In this document: positions 33,319 through 42,440 of the stretch, piece by piece
How the letters are laid out: every line of letters begins with the position of its first letter
Position numbering within the stretch: position 1 is the first letter of the stretch
Origin: JBBSOK01 sp965219125
GTDB taxonomy: Bacteria; Bacteroidota; Bacteroidia; Flavobacteriales; Flavobacteriaceae
Direction: 5' to 3'
Length of the DNA: 64,000 nucleotides
Assembly: GCA_965219125.1 (NCBI GenBank)
Contig: CBDCMO010000002.1
Location: 496,001-560,000 of the forward strand
Notes under the pieces: model-generated
The model's input: the letters and a program-made list of their open reading frames with translations, nothing else
Databases searched by the model: none
What the model was told of the DNA's origin: nothing
Position numbers and translations under genes: made by a program

Positions 33319-34698
33319 TTAATATGAAGCCTTAAAACGCCCTGCTGTAATATTATATATTGTAGGATCAACATCTGTTCGGTCTTTGGCTAATAGCGTA
33401 AATGTGCCTCTAACGATTCGATTTTCAGCATCAAATTCTGTAATAGTCATTGTTCCCGGATTTGAAACAAATTCCGCATCTGCAGCTGCAAGTGGTTTGT
33501 AAGTTGCCACAATCTTATCTGCCGCATCAAAATTTCGAACCATTGGATATGTTCCGGGCGCTATTGTCGCTGGAAGTGTTAGTATCATGCTTTCATTTCC
33601 CACTTGAGTCTGTAAATAGATTGCGGGGAAACCATTTATTATAGTGTCGTTGGCTCTGCCTGTTTCAGCATTGTAATATATGTCATCAATATAGGCGTTT
33701 AAAAAACTATTTCCGTTTCCAGTTCCTTCAAAAAGAAAAGAAAAATTACCTTCTGTTACTTGAACAGTCGTATTATCTTGTCCTAACGGATCAGTTCCCG
33801 TAAATTGAAATGTACCACTCAGCATTCCTGTTTCAATATTAAATTTAGTTAGCGTAATGGTGCCAGGATTTGAGGTTAGATTTTGTCCGCCTACGCCATC
33901 ACTGTAAATTCCTATTAATTTTGTGCCGTCCGAAATACTTTGAAAATCAAATGTCCCCGCTCCAAGGTATTTTGGAAGATCAATTCGGATCATTTCATTA
34001 TTGTCCTTAGTTGCGGTAATTGTGAACATTGGTTCATTGCCAACAGTTGATTGTGTAAGGAATAAATTTGTTGGAATAAAATCTACATCATCAACTTTTG
34101 CAAAAAATGCATCAGCAGGATCGCCTTGATTTTCTAATATTAATGGAATGTCATTAAATGAACCAAACGTTATTTCCACTGATTCTATAGTTGGCAAGCC
34201 CGTATCGTCTAAAATAGGTAATCCTGTATCGTCCAGTGCAATTCTACTTGCTGTAAAACCAAAAGTTCCCGATACTTTTAGGTTTACCAAATCTAAATCA
34301 TTAATCGTCATTGTTCCGCCACCGTTTAAATCCTGCCGTGTTGTGTAAGGATAAATTACGTCTGGAGTATTGCTATATATTGCAATGTTTGGATTTGTTT
34401 CTGAATTATCTAAGTTGAAGGTTGCAATATCTGCGTCATCAACAATAATTGTAATTCGCTCATTACTACTCGTCATTTTACCTGAAATTTGAAGTTGTCG
34501 GTTTAATGACAATGTTGCCCTAATTGAATCTGCAAAAAATGCTTGATCTTCTACAGCTGCAACAAATTCTCCGGGTTCGGCTGGATCAACAATGTTCAGT
34601 TGATTAAAAACTCCTTCAAGTGGTTCATTTTGGCAACCAGCTAATTGAAATGCGACAAAAGCGAGTAGCGCTAATTTTAAAATCTGAAATTTCTTCAT
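33319..34698 (-). CDS. Lipoprotein with three DUF6252-like repeats
   Basis: The 459-residue protein starts with a lipoprotein signal ending FQLAGC. Three repeats follow of roughly 130 residues, each beginning with an A-x-V/I-D-D-x-x-F phrase (FVAAVEDQAFFADS, FFAKVDDVDFIPTN, LNAYIDDIYYNAET). Each contains an SNPGTMTITEFDAENR..GTF-like strand pair that is best preserved in repeats 2 and 3. DUF6252 domains are surface lipoprotein modules of Bacteroidota with no assigned role. An ATG two codons upstream (34704) is also possible. The sequence suggests duplication inside the gene. Confidence 0.75.
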   Translation of the reverse strand: MKKFQILKLALLAFVAFQLAGCQNEPLEGVFNQLNIVDPAEPGEFVAAVEDQAFFADSIRATLSLNRQLQISGKMTSSNERITIIVDDADIATFNLDNSETNPNIAIYSNTPDVIYPYTTRQDLNGGGTMTINDLDLVNLKVSGTFGFTASRIALDDTGLPILDDTGLPTIESVEITFGSFNDIPLILENQGDPADAFFAKVDDVDFIPTNLFLTQSTVGNEPMFTITATKDNNEMIRIDLPKYLGAGTFDFQSISDGTKLIGIYSDGVGGQNLTSNPGTITLTKFNIETGMLSGTFQFTGTDPLGQDNTTVQVTEGNFSFLFEGTGNGNSFLNAYIDDIYYNAETGRANDTIINGFPAIYLQTQVGNESMILTLPATIAPGTYPMVRNFDAADKIVATYKPLAAADAEFVSNPGTMTITEFDAENRIVRGTFTLLAKDRTDVDPTIYNITAGRFKASY

Positions 34699-34746
34699 AT
34701 ACATAATATTCTTTTCAACAATAATGACAAAAATAGGTAAATTTTG

Positions 34747-36069
34747 TTATTCTAACTTTTTTCTTGGAACTCTTAAAAGAAGTAATCCGCCAATTATAAA
34801 AAAGATTATAAAAAATAATATAGCATTACGGATACTTCCCGTTTTTTGAGCAACATAACCATAACTAAGCATACCTATTACTATTCCAATTTTTTCAGAA
34901 ACGTCATAAAAACTAAAGTAAGATGTGGTATCAATAGCATTTTCAGGAATTAATTTTGAATATGTTGAGCGTGAAAGTGATTGAATTCCCCCCATCACAA
35001 GTCCTACAACTGCTGCTGTTGCATAAAATTGTTCAGGCGTTGTTACCGTATATGCATAAATACAAATACAAACCCAAATTGCATTTAAAACTAATAAAAC
35101 ATTAATATTCCCAAATTTTGCCGAAGCTCTTGAAGTTAAAAAAGCGCCCAAAACTGCAACTAATTGAATGAGTAAAATACTAATTATCAATCCTGTGGTC
35201 GAATCTTGATTACCCCAATCCAATTCTTCAATACCAAAATATGTAGCAACCAACATTATAGTTTGAACTGCCATACTATAAACAAAAAACGCAGCCAAGT
35301 ATCGTTTTAATGGTATATTATGTTCAAGACTGTGCCATATTTTTTTCAATTCCTTGAAACCATTAAACAATAAATTTCTGGTGAATTTTTCTTTTTTATT
35401 TCCTTTTGGCAAATAATAATAAGTGTATTGGCTAAAACCAATCCACCAAACACCTGTAAGAATAAAAGATAATCTCGTAGGAAAATCCTCACTTTCAAAA
35501 CCGAAAGTTTTATACATTAAAATCATTGCTAAACAAATAAGCAATAATATAACGCTACCTATATAACCTAGGGAATATCCTTTGGCGCTTATTTTATCTT
35601 GTTGTTCGGGGAAGGCTATATCCGGCAAATAGGAGTTATAAAAAACCAAGCTTGCCCAAAAACCTATTAAAGCTAAGTAATAGGTAAGTAAGCCCAACCC
35701 TAAATGTTCTTTGCTAAACCAAAAAAGACCTATACAGGAAAGCGCTCCGAGATAACAGAAAAACTTCATAAAAACTTTTTTGTTACCTACATAATCTGCA
35801 ACGCCACTAAATAAAGGGCTCAAAATAGAAACGGTCAAAAAAGCTGCTGCTGTTACATAACTTATTAGCGTATCGTTATTAAAAGTATAACCCAAAAAAT
35901 CTATGGTATCGCTTATTTTATTTCCGTCAGCACCTTTTACAATTGTAATAGCGCCATAAAAAATAGGAAATACGGCAGATGCGATTACCAAACTATAAAC
36001 AGAGTTTGCCCAATCATAAAATGCCCAAGCATTTAAAAGCTTTTTATCTCCTTTCGGTAAGTTGTTCAT
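34747..36069 (-). CDS. MFS transporter of the UMF1/Atg22-like group
   Basis: The 440-residue protein has about 12 membrane helices. It begins KKLLNAWAFYDWANSVYSLV, the signature of the UMF1 family, with the usual first-half motif SILSPLFSGVADYVGNKKVFMKF. The second half has GGIQSLSRSTYSKLIP, typical for this group. The carried substrate is unknown; relatives in fungi export amino acids from the vacuole. It is a single gene on the minus strand, with a terminator hairpin of the M48 gene just upstream. Confidence 0.88.
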   Translation of the reverse strand: MNNLPKGDKKLLNAWAFYDWANSVYSLVIASAVFPIFYGAITIVKGADGNKISDTIDFLGYTFNNDTLISYVTAAAFLTVSILSPLFSGVADYVGNKKVFMKFFCYLGALSCIGLFWFSKEHLGLGLLTYYLALIGFWASLVFYNSYLPDIAFPEQQDKISAKGYSLGYIGSVILLLICLAMILMYKTFGFESEDFPTRLSFILTGVWWIGFSQYTYYYLPKGNKKEKFTRNLLFNGFKELKKIWHSLEHNIPLKRYLAAFFVYSMAVQTIMLVATYFGIEELDWGNQDSTTGLIISILLIQLVAVLGAFLTSRASAKFGNINVLLVLNAIWVCICIYAYTVTTPEQFYATAAVVGLVMGGIQSLSRSTYSKLIPENAIDTTSYFSFYDVSEKIGIVIGMLSYGYVAQKTGSIRNAILFFIIFFIIGGLLLLRVPRKKLE

Positions 36070-36087
36070 TCGAATTTAAAATTAAAA

Positions 36088-36111
36088 AATCCCGTTATTT
36101 TTAACGGGATT
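36088..36111 (-). terminator. Intrinsic terminator after the M48 gene
   Basis: A 10-bp stem (AATCCCGTTA / TAACGGGATT) with a 4-nt loop is followed on the minus strand by a T-run, 35 bp past the stop of the M48 gene. Confidence 0.85.
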
Positions 36112-36145
36112 CTAAAGTATATAAAATATTTTGTCTTTGCTTACA

Positions 36146-36964
36146 TTATTTTTTAAATGTAGTAACGCCAAATTTTGCCGCTTCAGCCTTTGCTTCTCCC
36201 GCCCATTGTTGAATATTAGTGATACGGGTTTGGTTTGATGGATGCGTACTTAAAAATTCTGGTGGTGCATTTCCGCCTGCATTTTGGCTCATCCGTACCC
36301 ATAAATCTGCCGCTACAGTTGGGTCGTAACCGGCAATTGCCATTAGAGTTAGACCAATTCTATCTGCTTCTGTTTCGTGACTTCTGCTAAAAGGTAACAT
36401 CACTCCTACTTGGCTTCCAATTCCATAAGCTTGGTTATACAAAGCAGCATTTTCAGTATTTGCAGTAGCAATTCCGACACCAACAGCGCCAAGTGCCTGT
36501 AATTGGGAAGCGCTCATCCGCTGTTGCCCATGGTTTGCAAGTGCATGGGCAACTTCGTGACCCATAATTGCGGCAACACCAGCTTCATCTTGCGCAATTG
36601 GCATAATGCCACTGTAAAACACAATTTTTCCGCCAGGCATACACCAAGCATTAATCTCTTTGCTGTCCACTAAATGGTATTCCCATCTGTAATCTTTTAA
36701 GTAACCTGCATATCCATTTGCCGTTAGATATCTTTCTGCGGCTGAAGATATTTTTTGGCCAACAGTTGTAACCATTTGCGCATCTTTTGTACCGGAAATA
36801 ACTTTGTTCTCCGTTAAAAATTGATCGTATTGTTGAAAAGCCATCGGCAAAATTTGCGAGTTGGGTACAAGCGCCAATGTTTGTTTACCGGTAAATGGAT
36901 TTGTACTGCAAGCGGCAAAAATAAATAGTAGGGTTAATACTGAAAAAGTTATTTTATACTTCAT
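36146..36964 (-). CDS. M48-family metalloprotease lipoprotein (LoiP/BepA-like)
   Basis: The 272-residue protein has a lipobox FAACS (Cys19) and a zinc protease domain with MGHEVAHALANHG (HExxH). The third zinc ligand Glu is in SRSHETEADRIGL. A C-terminal STHPSNQTRI motif matches M48B/C periplasmic proteases. In other bacteria these check outer-membrane protein folding. It has no neighbours on its strand. TAnnTTTG-like boxes lie upstream (for example 36987-36994) but without a matching -33 element. Confidence 0.9.
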   Translation of the reverse strand: MKYKITFSVLTLLFIFAACSTNPFTGKQTLALVPNSQILPMAFQQYDQFLTENKVISGTKDAQMVTTVGQKISSAAERYLTANGYAGYLKDYRWEYHLVDSKEINAWCMPGGKIVFYSGIMPIAQDEAGVAAIMGHEVAHALANHGQQRMSASQLQALGAVGVGIATANTENAALYNQAYGIGSQVGVMLPFSRSHETEADRIGLTLMAIAGYDPTVAADLWVRMSQNAGGNAPPEFLSTHPSNQTRITNIQQWAGEAKAEAAKFGVTTFKK

Positions 36965-37171
36965 AATTAGGTTGTTTTATAATAATCAAACTTACTATAA
37001 TAATATGTATAGTTTATTAAAATTATTCTAAAACAACATTCGTTCCAAAAATATAATTGTCCGTTTTATCATTTTCTTAATAGTTGGGACTACAAGTTAA
37101 AATTATCTTTACACAAAAAAAGTTGGAATGACTTTTGCAAATATCATTTTCGAACCAATAATTTATCAATC

Positions 37172-37657
37172 ATGAAAAAAATAATTTTATTTTTAGCAAT
37201 TACCGTATCTTTAGTTTTAACATCTTGCCAAGGCGATCCTGGACCTCCAGGACAGGACGGCGGAGTTTTTTTTAGTCAAGTTTTTGAAACTACTCTAAAT
37301 TTTAATGCTTCAAATTCATATGCTCAATTAGTTTCGTTCAACGGGATTGAAGTTTTTGAAAGCGACGTTGTACTTGTTTATTTATTAAACGGCCAAACTG
37401 ATGACGGTCTCGATATTTGGACACCGCTTCCTCAAACATTTTTCCCACCACAAGGAACGTTATTGTACAGTTTTGACCACACCTATATTGACGCCAATAT
37501 TTTCCTAGATGCCAACTTCGATTTGAACACGCTAGGTACAACATTCACCAATAATAAAACATTCAGAATTGCTATTGTTCCTGCCGAATTTGCTAACGCC
37601 AATTTAACAATGGATCAAGTTTTAGAAATGTCTCAAAACGGAGTTCAAGAATTATAA
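37172..37657 (+). CDS. Lipoprotein with a short collagen-like stretch
   Basis: The 161-residue protein has a lipoprotein signal ending VLTSC (Cys19), followed at once by a collagen-like GDPGPPGQDGG. A beta-rich domain with FFSQVFETTLNFNAS and FRIAIVPAEFAN follows. Proteins of this build, with a few Gly-Pro-Pro triplets after the lipid anchor, recur in Flavobacteriaceae as unknown surface lipoproteins. The short triplet run may act as a spacer. No function is assigned. Confidence 0.75.
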   Translation: MKKIILFLAITVSLVLTSCQGDPGPPGQDGGVFFSQVFETTLNFNASNSYAQLVSFNGIEVFESDVVLVYLLNGQTDDGLDIWTPLPQTFFPPQGTLLYSFDHTYIDANIFLDANFDLNTLGTTFTNNKTFRIAIVPAEFANANLTMDQVLEMSQNGVQEL

Positions 37658-37682
37658 AAGTTAAACTATTCTAAAATTACCG

Positions 37683-37715
37683 AAACAACATACTCTCTTT
37701 GAAAGTATGTTGTTT
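37683..37715 (+). terminator. Intrinsic terminator
   Basis: A 12-bp stem (AAACAACATACT / AGTATGTTGTTT) is followed by TTGTTTC, 25 bp after the lipoprotein stop codon. A TTCCGCGAAGGCGGAA palindrome at 37749-37764 follows it. Confidence 0.8.
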
Positions 37716-37810
37716 TTGTTTCGTCTATTAAATGGTAATTATTTCTATTCCGCGAAGGCGGAAATCTTAAATTTCTGAATTATATATAATTTATTATAAG
37801 TTAAAATTCT

Positions 37811-38302
37811 ATGAAAAATATAGCAGGTATATTTATACTTTTTGGTTTGATTGGCTGTAACAGTTCTGCCCAAGATAAAAAAGGTGAAAAAGAAAATTTT
37901 AAAGTCGTAAAAACTGAAACTGAATGGAAAAACCAACTTACAGCTTCACAATATAATGTGTTACGTAAGGAAGGTACAGAACGTGCATTTTCGAGTGAAT
38001 TAAATGACAATCACAAAGAAGGAACATACGTTTGTGCAGCTTGTAACACACCCGTTTTTGAAAGCTCCCACAAATTCAACAGCGGAACAGGTTGGCCGAG
38101 TTTTGATAGAGCGATTGAAGGTAATGTGGCCTTTTCATCAGACAACAAATTAATGTACACACGCACCGAAGAGCATTGCGCGGTTTGTGGCGGCCATTTA
38201 GGGCACGTTTTTAACGACGGTCCAAAAGAAACAACGGGAAAAAGACATTGCATAAACGGAGTAGCACTTAAATTTATACCAAAAGATGAACAAGCAAAAT
38301 AA
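37811..38302 (+). CDS. msrB: Methionine-(R)-sulfoxide reductase B, lipoprotein form
   Basis: The 163-residue protein has a lipoprotein signal ending GLIGC (Cys16), so it would act outside the cytoplasm. The MsrB domain spans about 33-158. It has the zinc-binding pairs CAAC and CAVCGGHLGH, the substrate loop FNSGTGWPSF, and the catalytic Cys in RHCINGVAL. It reduces methionine-R-sulfoxide in oxidised proteins. Its last 17 bp overlap the next gene, a second msrB without a signal. The two are probably translated from one message. Confidence 0.93.
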   Translation: MKNIAGIFILFGLIGCNSSAQDKKGEKENFKVVKTETEWKNQLTASQYNVLRKEGTERAFSSELNDNHKEGTYVCAACNTPVFESSHKFNSGTGWPSFDRAIEGNVAFSSDNKLMYTRTEEHCAVCGGHLGHVFNDGPKETTGKRHCINGVALKFIPKDEQAK

Positions 38303-38687
38303 ATATCCAATCCAAAAAACAGAAGAAGAATGGCGCAAACAATTAGGCGATCAAAAATATAATGTTCTTCGCGAAAAAGGAACAGAAAGACCACACACAG
38401 GCGAATACAATCTTAATTTTGAAAAAGGAACTTACACTTGCGGTGCTTGCCACACACCACTTTTTGAAAGCGACAACAAATTTGAAAGCAGCTGCGGCTG
38501 GCCAAGTTTTGACGATGCGATGGATGGCGCTGTAGAATTTATTAACGACACAACTTTTGGAATGCAACGCACCGAAGTTGTTTGCTCAAATTGCGGCAGT
38601 CATTTAGGTCACGTATTTAATGATGGGCCAACGGAAACTGGTCAGCGGTTTTGTATAAACTCGGCTTCGGTTGGGTTTGAGAAATAG
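38286..38687 (+). CDS. msrB: Methionine-(R)-sulfoxide reductase B, cytosolic form
   Basis: The 133-residue protein lacks a signal peptide and starts directly with the MsrB domain. It has the zinc pairs CGACHTPLFES and CSNCGSHLGH, the loop ESSCGWPSF, and the catalytic Cys in RFCINSASVGF, the canonical form. It overlaps the preceding lipoprotein msrB by 17 bp in a different frame. The shared architecture and position indicate tandem duplication followed by sorting to two compartments. Confidence 0.93.
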   Translation: MNKQNKYPIQKTEEEWRKQLGDQKYNVLREKGTERPHTGEYNLNFEKGTYTCGACHTPLFESDNKFESSCGWPSFDDAMDGAVEFINDTTFGMQRTEVVCSNCGSHLGHVFNDGPTETGQRFCINSASVGFEK

Positions 38688-38809
38688 ACTTAAGATCGCT
38701 TCGCTTTAGGATGTAAGACGTAGGACAAATAGAATGTAATTTAATTGAAAATTTATAAATCTATTGGAAATTTAGATTATATATTCTTTTAAAAGTATTT
38801 CGACAAAAT

Positions 38810-38850
38810 AAGCCAGGCTACATTTCAAACATTGAAAAGTAACTTGGCTT
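38810..38850 (+). terminator. Imperfect terminator hairpin after the msrB pair
   Basis: AAGCCAGGCTACATTTC pairs imperfectly with GAAAAGTAACTTGGCTT and is followed by a T-run. Confidence 0.7.
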
Positions 38851-38865
38851 TTTTATTTTATTTAA

Positions 38866-38990
38866 GCAAGTCTTATAGCTTAAGCTAGTCCCGAATTGGA
38901 CAAATCTTACATCAATTAAGCTATTTAAATTTTAATCTTATGTCCTACGTCAGTTCAGCAAGGAACAAATCTTATGTCAATTCTTCAAAA
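38866..38990 (-). repeat. Degenerate TAAGAC/GTAGGAC repeat region
   Basis: Three reversed copies of a GACATAAGATTTG-like word occur here (near 38909, 38936 and 38963), plus a TGTCCTACGTCAG at 38941-38953. A forward copy of GTAAGACGTAGGAC stands at 38712-38725. The gene-free stretch 38688-39060 holds this repeat family and one terminator; no promoter is clear. Confidence 0.55.
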
Positions 38991-39060
38991 CCTTTTCCAT
39001 ATTTAAACCTATATTTCGTAAATTCGTGCCTTATTTAAAGAACAGCAATAAATACAACAA

Positions 39061-40437
39061 ATGAGTAAATACGATATATTAGTTTTAGGAAGTGGTCCCG
39101 GCGGATATGTAACTGCAATTCGCGCAGCGCAATTAGGTTTTAAGGTAGGAATAATTGAAAAAGAAAGCCTTGGTGGCGTTTGTTTAAATTGGGGTTGTAT
39201 TCCAACAAAAGCATTATTAAAAAGTGCCGACGTTTTTAACTACCTAAAACACGCTGAAGATTACGGGCTTACCGTAAAAGAATACGACAAAGATTTTACA
39301 AAAGTTGTTGAAAGAAGTAGAAATGTAGCCGATGGAATGAGCAAAGGCGTTCAGTTTTTGATGAAGAAAAACAAAATTGACGTAATTGAAGGTTTTGGAA
39401 AATTAAAACCAGGCAAAAAAGTTGATGTAGATGGAAAAGAATATACCGCAGACCATGTAATTATTGCAACAGGCGCACGCTCTCGCGAATTACCGAATCT
39501 TAAACAAGACGGTAAAAAAGTAATTGGTTACAGAGAAGCAATGACTTTAAAAACGCAACCAAAAAGTATGATTGTTGTTGGTAGCGGCGCAATTGGAGTT
39601 GAATTTGCACATTTCTATAATTCAATGGGAACCGATGTTACTATTGTTGAATATTTACTAAACCTAGTTCCGTTGGAAGATGAAGATGTTTCAAAACAAT
39701 TTGAACGTTCCTTTAAAAAAGCTGGAATTAAAGTTATGACTTCTTCTTCAGTTGAAAAATTAGATACTTCTGGAAAAATGGTAAAGGCAACTGTAAAAAC
39801 TTCAAAAGGAGAAGAAACGTTGAAAGCAGAAATCGTACTTTCAGCAGTTGGAATAGCTACAAATATTGAAAATATCGGTTTAGAAGAAGTTGGAATTGCA
39901 ACCGATAAAGGAAAAGTAATGGTTAATGATTGGTACCAAACAAATATTCCTGGCTACTACGCAATTGGCGATATAACTGCCGGTCCTGCCCTAGCCCACG
40001 TTGCTTCGGCTGAAGGAATTACGTGTGTTGAAAAAATTAAAGGTCTTCACGTTGAAGCCATTGATTATGGTAATATTCCCGGTTGTACCTATGCAACTCC
40101 AGAAATTGCAAGTGTTGGAATGACCGAAAAACAAGCTAAAGAAGCTGGTTACGAAATAAAGGTTGGAAAATTTCCTTTTTCAGCAAGTGGAAAGGCAAGT
40201 GCTGCCGGAACAAAAGATGGTTTTGTAAAAGTAATTTTTGATGCTAAATACGGTGAATGGTTAGGCTGCCATATGATTGGCGCTGGCGTAACAGACATGA
40301 TTGCCGAAGCTGTTTTAGGTAGAAAGCTAGAAACTACAGGACACGAAGTTTTAAAAGCAATACACCCACACCCAACAATGAGCGAAGCTGTGATGGAAGC
40401 AGTCGCAGATGCTTATGGGGAAGTGATACATTTGTAG
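39061..40437 (+). CDS. lpdA: Dihydrolipoyl dehydrogenase (E3)
   Basis: The 458-residue flavoprotein has FAD-binding LVLGSGPGGYVTAIRAA, the redox-active disulfide GGVCLNWGCIPTK, the NAD site VVGSGAIGVEFAHF, a second FAD contact YAIGDITAGPALAHVA, and the C-terminal His-Glu pair in HPHPTMSEA. E3 reoxidises the lipoyl groups of pyruvate, 2-oxoglutarate and branched-chain dehydrogenases. It is encoded alone and probably serves several complexes, one of which has the fused E1 at 4.2 kb. A bidirectional terminator follows. Confidence 0.96.
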   Translation: MSKYDILVLGSGPGGYVTAIRAAQLGFKVGIIEKESLGGVCLNWGCIPTKALLKSADVFNYLKHAEDYGLTVKEYDKDFTKVVERSRNVADGMSKGVQFLMKKNKIDVIEGFGKLKPGKKVDVDGKEYTADHVIIATGARSRELPNLKQDGKKVIGYREAMTLKTQPKSMIVVGSGAIGVEFAHFYNSMGTDVTIVEYLLNLVPLEDEDVSKQFERSFKKAGIKVMTSSSVEKLDTSGKMVKATVKTSKGEETLKAEIVLSAVGIATNIENIGLEEVGIATDKGKVMVNDWYQTNIPGYYAIGDITAGPALAHVASAEGITCVEKIKGLHVEAIDYGNIPGCTYATPEIASVGMTEKQAKEAGYEIKVGKFPFSASGKASAAGTKDGFVKVIFDAKYGEWLGCHMIGAGVTDMIAEAVLGRKLETTGHEVLKAIHPHPTMSEAVMEAVADAYGEVIHL

Positions 40438-40515
40438 ATTTTAGACTTTTTGAACCACGACGGTTTGAACCACGACTTTTTGACGAAAGACAAAAGACTA
40501 AAAAATTAGTAATAT

Positions 40516-40537
40516 AAAAGCTCCGAACGGAGCTTTT
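40516..40537. terminator. Bidirectional terminator
   Basis: A 10-bp stem (AAAAGCTCCG / CGGAGCTTTT) with an AA loop lies between convergent lpdA and aroQ. Confidence 0.85.
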
Positions 40538-40572
40538 TGTTTTTTCACAATCGTGGCATTTCTTCTTCTGGT

Positions 40573-40989
40573 TTAGTGGGGAAAACTTTCAACCGCCAAC
40601 TCATAACTTTGCAAGCCGAAACCTATAATAATGCCTTTGGCGTTGGGAGAAATGTATGATTTATGTCTAAATTCTTCTCTTGAAAACGTGTTTGAAATAT
40701 GAACTTCGATTACCGGAGTTGTTATTGCTTTAACCGCATCGCCAATTCCTACTGAAGTGTGTGTGTATGCTGCGGCATTTAAGATTATGCCATCATAACT
40801 GAAACCACATTCTTGAATTTTATCAATTAATTCTCCTTCAATATTACTTTGAAATTGTTCAAGTTGAATGTTTGGGAATTTCTTTATTAAACTTTCAAAA
40901 AAATCATTAAAAGTTTGGTCACCGTAAATATTGGTTTCGCGCCTGCCAAGTAAATTTAGATTTGGACCGTTTATGATTATTATTTTCAT
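40573..40989 (-). CDS. aroQ: 3-dehydroquinate dehydratase, type II
   Basis: The 138-residue enzyme dehydrates 3-dehydroquinate in the shikimate pathway. It begins with the signature IINGPNLNLLGRRE, has the loop FQSNIEGELIDKI, the base-region LNAAAYTHTSVGI, and the catalytic His in VIEVHISNTFSREEFR. The length matches the dodecameric type II family. It is minus-strand and separated from xerD by a block of outer-membrane barrel paralogues. Confidence 0.95.
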   Translation of the reverse strand: MKIIIINGPNLNLLGRRETNIYGDQTFNDFFESLIKKFPNIQLEQFQSNIEGELIDKIQECGFSYDGIILNAAAYTHTSVGIGDAVKAITTPVIEVHISNTFSREEFRHKSYISPNAKGIIIGFGLQSYELAVESFPH

Positions 40990-41028
40990 ATTTCAAATAT
41001 ATGTGAAATAAAAAACAGACAATATAAT

Positions 41029-41625
41029 TTAGAATAAATATCCAACCGATAGCTGGAAAACATTATTTTTAGTTTTCGCACTAGTAAAATCTTCATTATT
41101 TATATTTGAAAGTCCAATATTGTAGCGCAGACCAAAAAATATGTCCGATTTCAATTTATATGATGCGCCTATTCCGAGGGCAACGTTTACCGATTTATAG
41201 CCATCTTTAATATCTATCGTTTCTCTTCCGTCTTCGCTATTCACAAGGCCGTTAAATTTAGCTGATAGTAAGTAACCTAATACTGGACCAGCTTCGGCGC
41301 TTAATCCTTTAACTATTTTATATTTTCCCATAACAGGAAGCTGTAAATAATTCAATCTTAATTCACGTTCGCCAGAATTTATATTGGATCCTTGGGTTGA
41401 AAAAAGTAATTCTGGCTGAATAGCAAATTTTTCATTTAGCGAGATTTCAATAAGGCCACCTACGTGAAATCCTACTCTTCCTGTATTTTCGGAAAATGGA
41501 GCATTTGTTTTACTGTTAAACTTGGAAATATTCAATCCACCTTTTACACCAAATCTAATTTCTTGGGATAATACATTGGCTACAATAAATAGGGAAACGA
41601 TTATTGACAAAATTAATTTTTTCAT
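41029..41625 (-). CDS. Porin-family outer-membrane barrel, paralogue 1
   Basis: The 198-residue protein has a signal peptide (MKKLILSIIVSLFIVANVLS) followed by QEIRFGVKGGLNISKF. It has the family phrases VGFHVGGLIEI, FAIQPELLFSTQG, LNYLQLPVMGKYKIVKGLSAEAGP and a C-terminal FQLSVGYLF. It matches the outer-membrane beta-barrel family widely found in Bacteroidota. I chose the ATG at 41625, which gives a clean signal peptide; an upstream ATG at 41670 adds 15 unlikely residues. First of five homologous genes. Ligand unknown. Confidence 0.85.
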   Translation of the reverse strand: MKKLILSIIVSLFIVANVLSQEIRFGVKGGLNISKFNSKTNAPFSENTGRVGFHVGGLIEISLNEKFAIQPELLFSTQGSNINSGERELRLNYLQLPVMGKYKIVKGLSAEAGPVLGYLLSAKFNGLVNSEDGRETIDIKDGYKSVNVALGIGASYKLKSDIFFGLRYNIGLSNINNEDFTSAKTKNNVFQLSVGYLF

Positions 41626-41704
41626 AATATTTATAGTATAAAGTATGATTATAGAAATTGGGTAACCCAATTTTCAAACAAATTATAAAATAAAATTCAA
41701 ATAA

Positions 41705-41733
41705 AAAATCCCAGAAATTTAATCTAGGATTTT
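41705..41733 (-). terminator. Terminator after barrel paralogue 2
   Basis: AAAATCCCAGA pairs with TCTAGGATTTT with one mismatch. It lies past the stop of the 41779 gene on the minus strand and is followed there by a T-run. Confidence 0.65.
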
Positions 41734-41778
41734 CAATATATGAAATATTGTAAAATATGTGAACAATAGGGTTTAAAA

Positions 41779-42321
41779 CTAAAAAAAGTATCCCACAGAA
41801 AATGAAAGATTTCTATTTTTTACATCAAAATCTTCAAAAAGGTCGGTGAAACCTCGGTCGTATTGTGCGTTTAAGAATAGTCCGAAAGTAAATTCATATT
41901 GCACACCAATTAATGCACCCACATTTGTTTTAGAAAATCCTTCAATATCTTCTTCGCCATCAAATGAATTAAAAATGTTTATTCCTAATAATGGTCCGGC
42001 TTGCAGGCTTAATCCATCAACTATTTCATAATCTACCTTGGCTTCAATAACTACATAGTTGTTTTTAAATTCATCATTATCTACCTTCCAACCTTGAATG
42101 GAAAAGCCAACAAATGGTTGAATTGCAAGTTTTTCGGTAATGGGAATATCAACCAAACCGCCAAACCTAAATCCTGTTCGACTGTCGGTATTCTCAACAT
42201 CGTCGCCACCAATGTTAGAAATAACTGCGCCTCCGCTTAAGCCAAATCTTACTTTATCTTGAGCCAAAAGTGCTGCGTTGGCCAAAATGAAAATTGTAAT
42301 GAACGTAACTAAATTTTTCAT
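41779..42321 (-). CDS. Porin-family outer-membrane barrel, paralogue 2
   Basis: The 180-residue protein has a signal peptide (to ANAALLAQ) and a mature start DKVRFGLSGGAVISNIGGDD. The shared motifs are GFRFGGLVDI, LAIQPFVGFSIQG, LSLQAGPLLGIN and terminal LSFSVGYFF. It is clearly related to the neighbouring barrels but diverged in the loops. It carries its own terminator and is probably transcribed alone. Function unknown. Confidence 0.85.
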   Translation of the reverse strand: MKNLVTFITIFILANAALLAQDKVRFGLSGGAVISNIGGDDVENTDSRTGFRFGGLVDIPITEKLAIQPFVGFSIQGWKVDNDEFKNNYVVIEAKVDYEIVDGLSLQAGPLLGINIFNSFDGEEDIEGFSKTNVGALIGVQYEFTFGLFLNAQYDRGFTDLFEDFDVKNRNLSFSVGYFF

Positions 42322-42394
42322 GATTATGTATTATTTTAATGGTTAGTAATTTGATACTACATCGAAACAATCTTAAAACGTCATCACAAAAAAA

Positions 42395-42415
42395 GCAGAA
42401 GATAAAATCTTCTGC
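42395..42415 (-). terminator. Terminator after the disrupted barrel
   Basis: GCAGAAGAT / ATCTTCTGC stem with a 3-nt loop and a T-run on the minus strand. Confidence 0.75.
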
Positions 42416-42440
42416 AATTAAAAAATATACTAGTAGCAGG

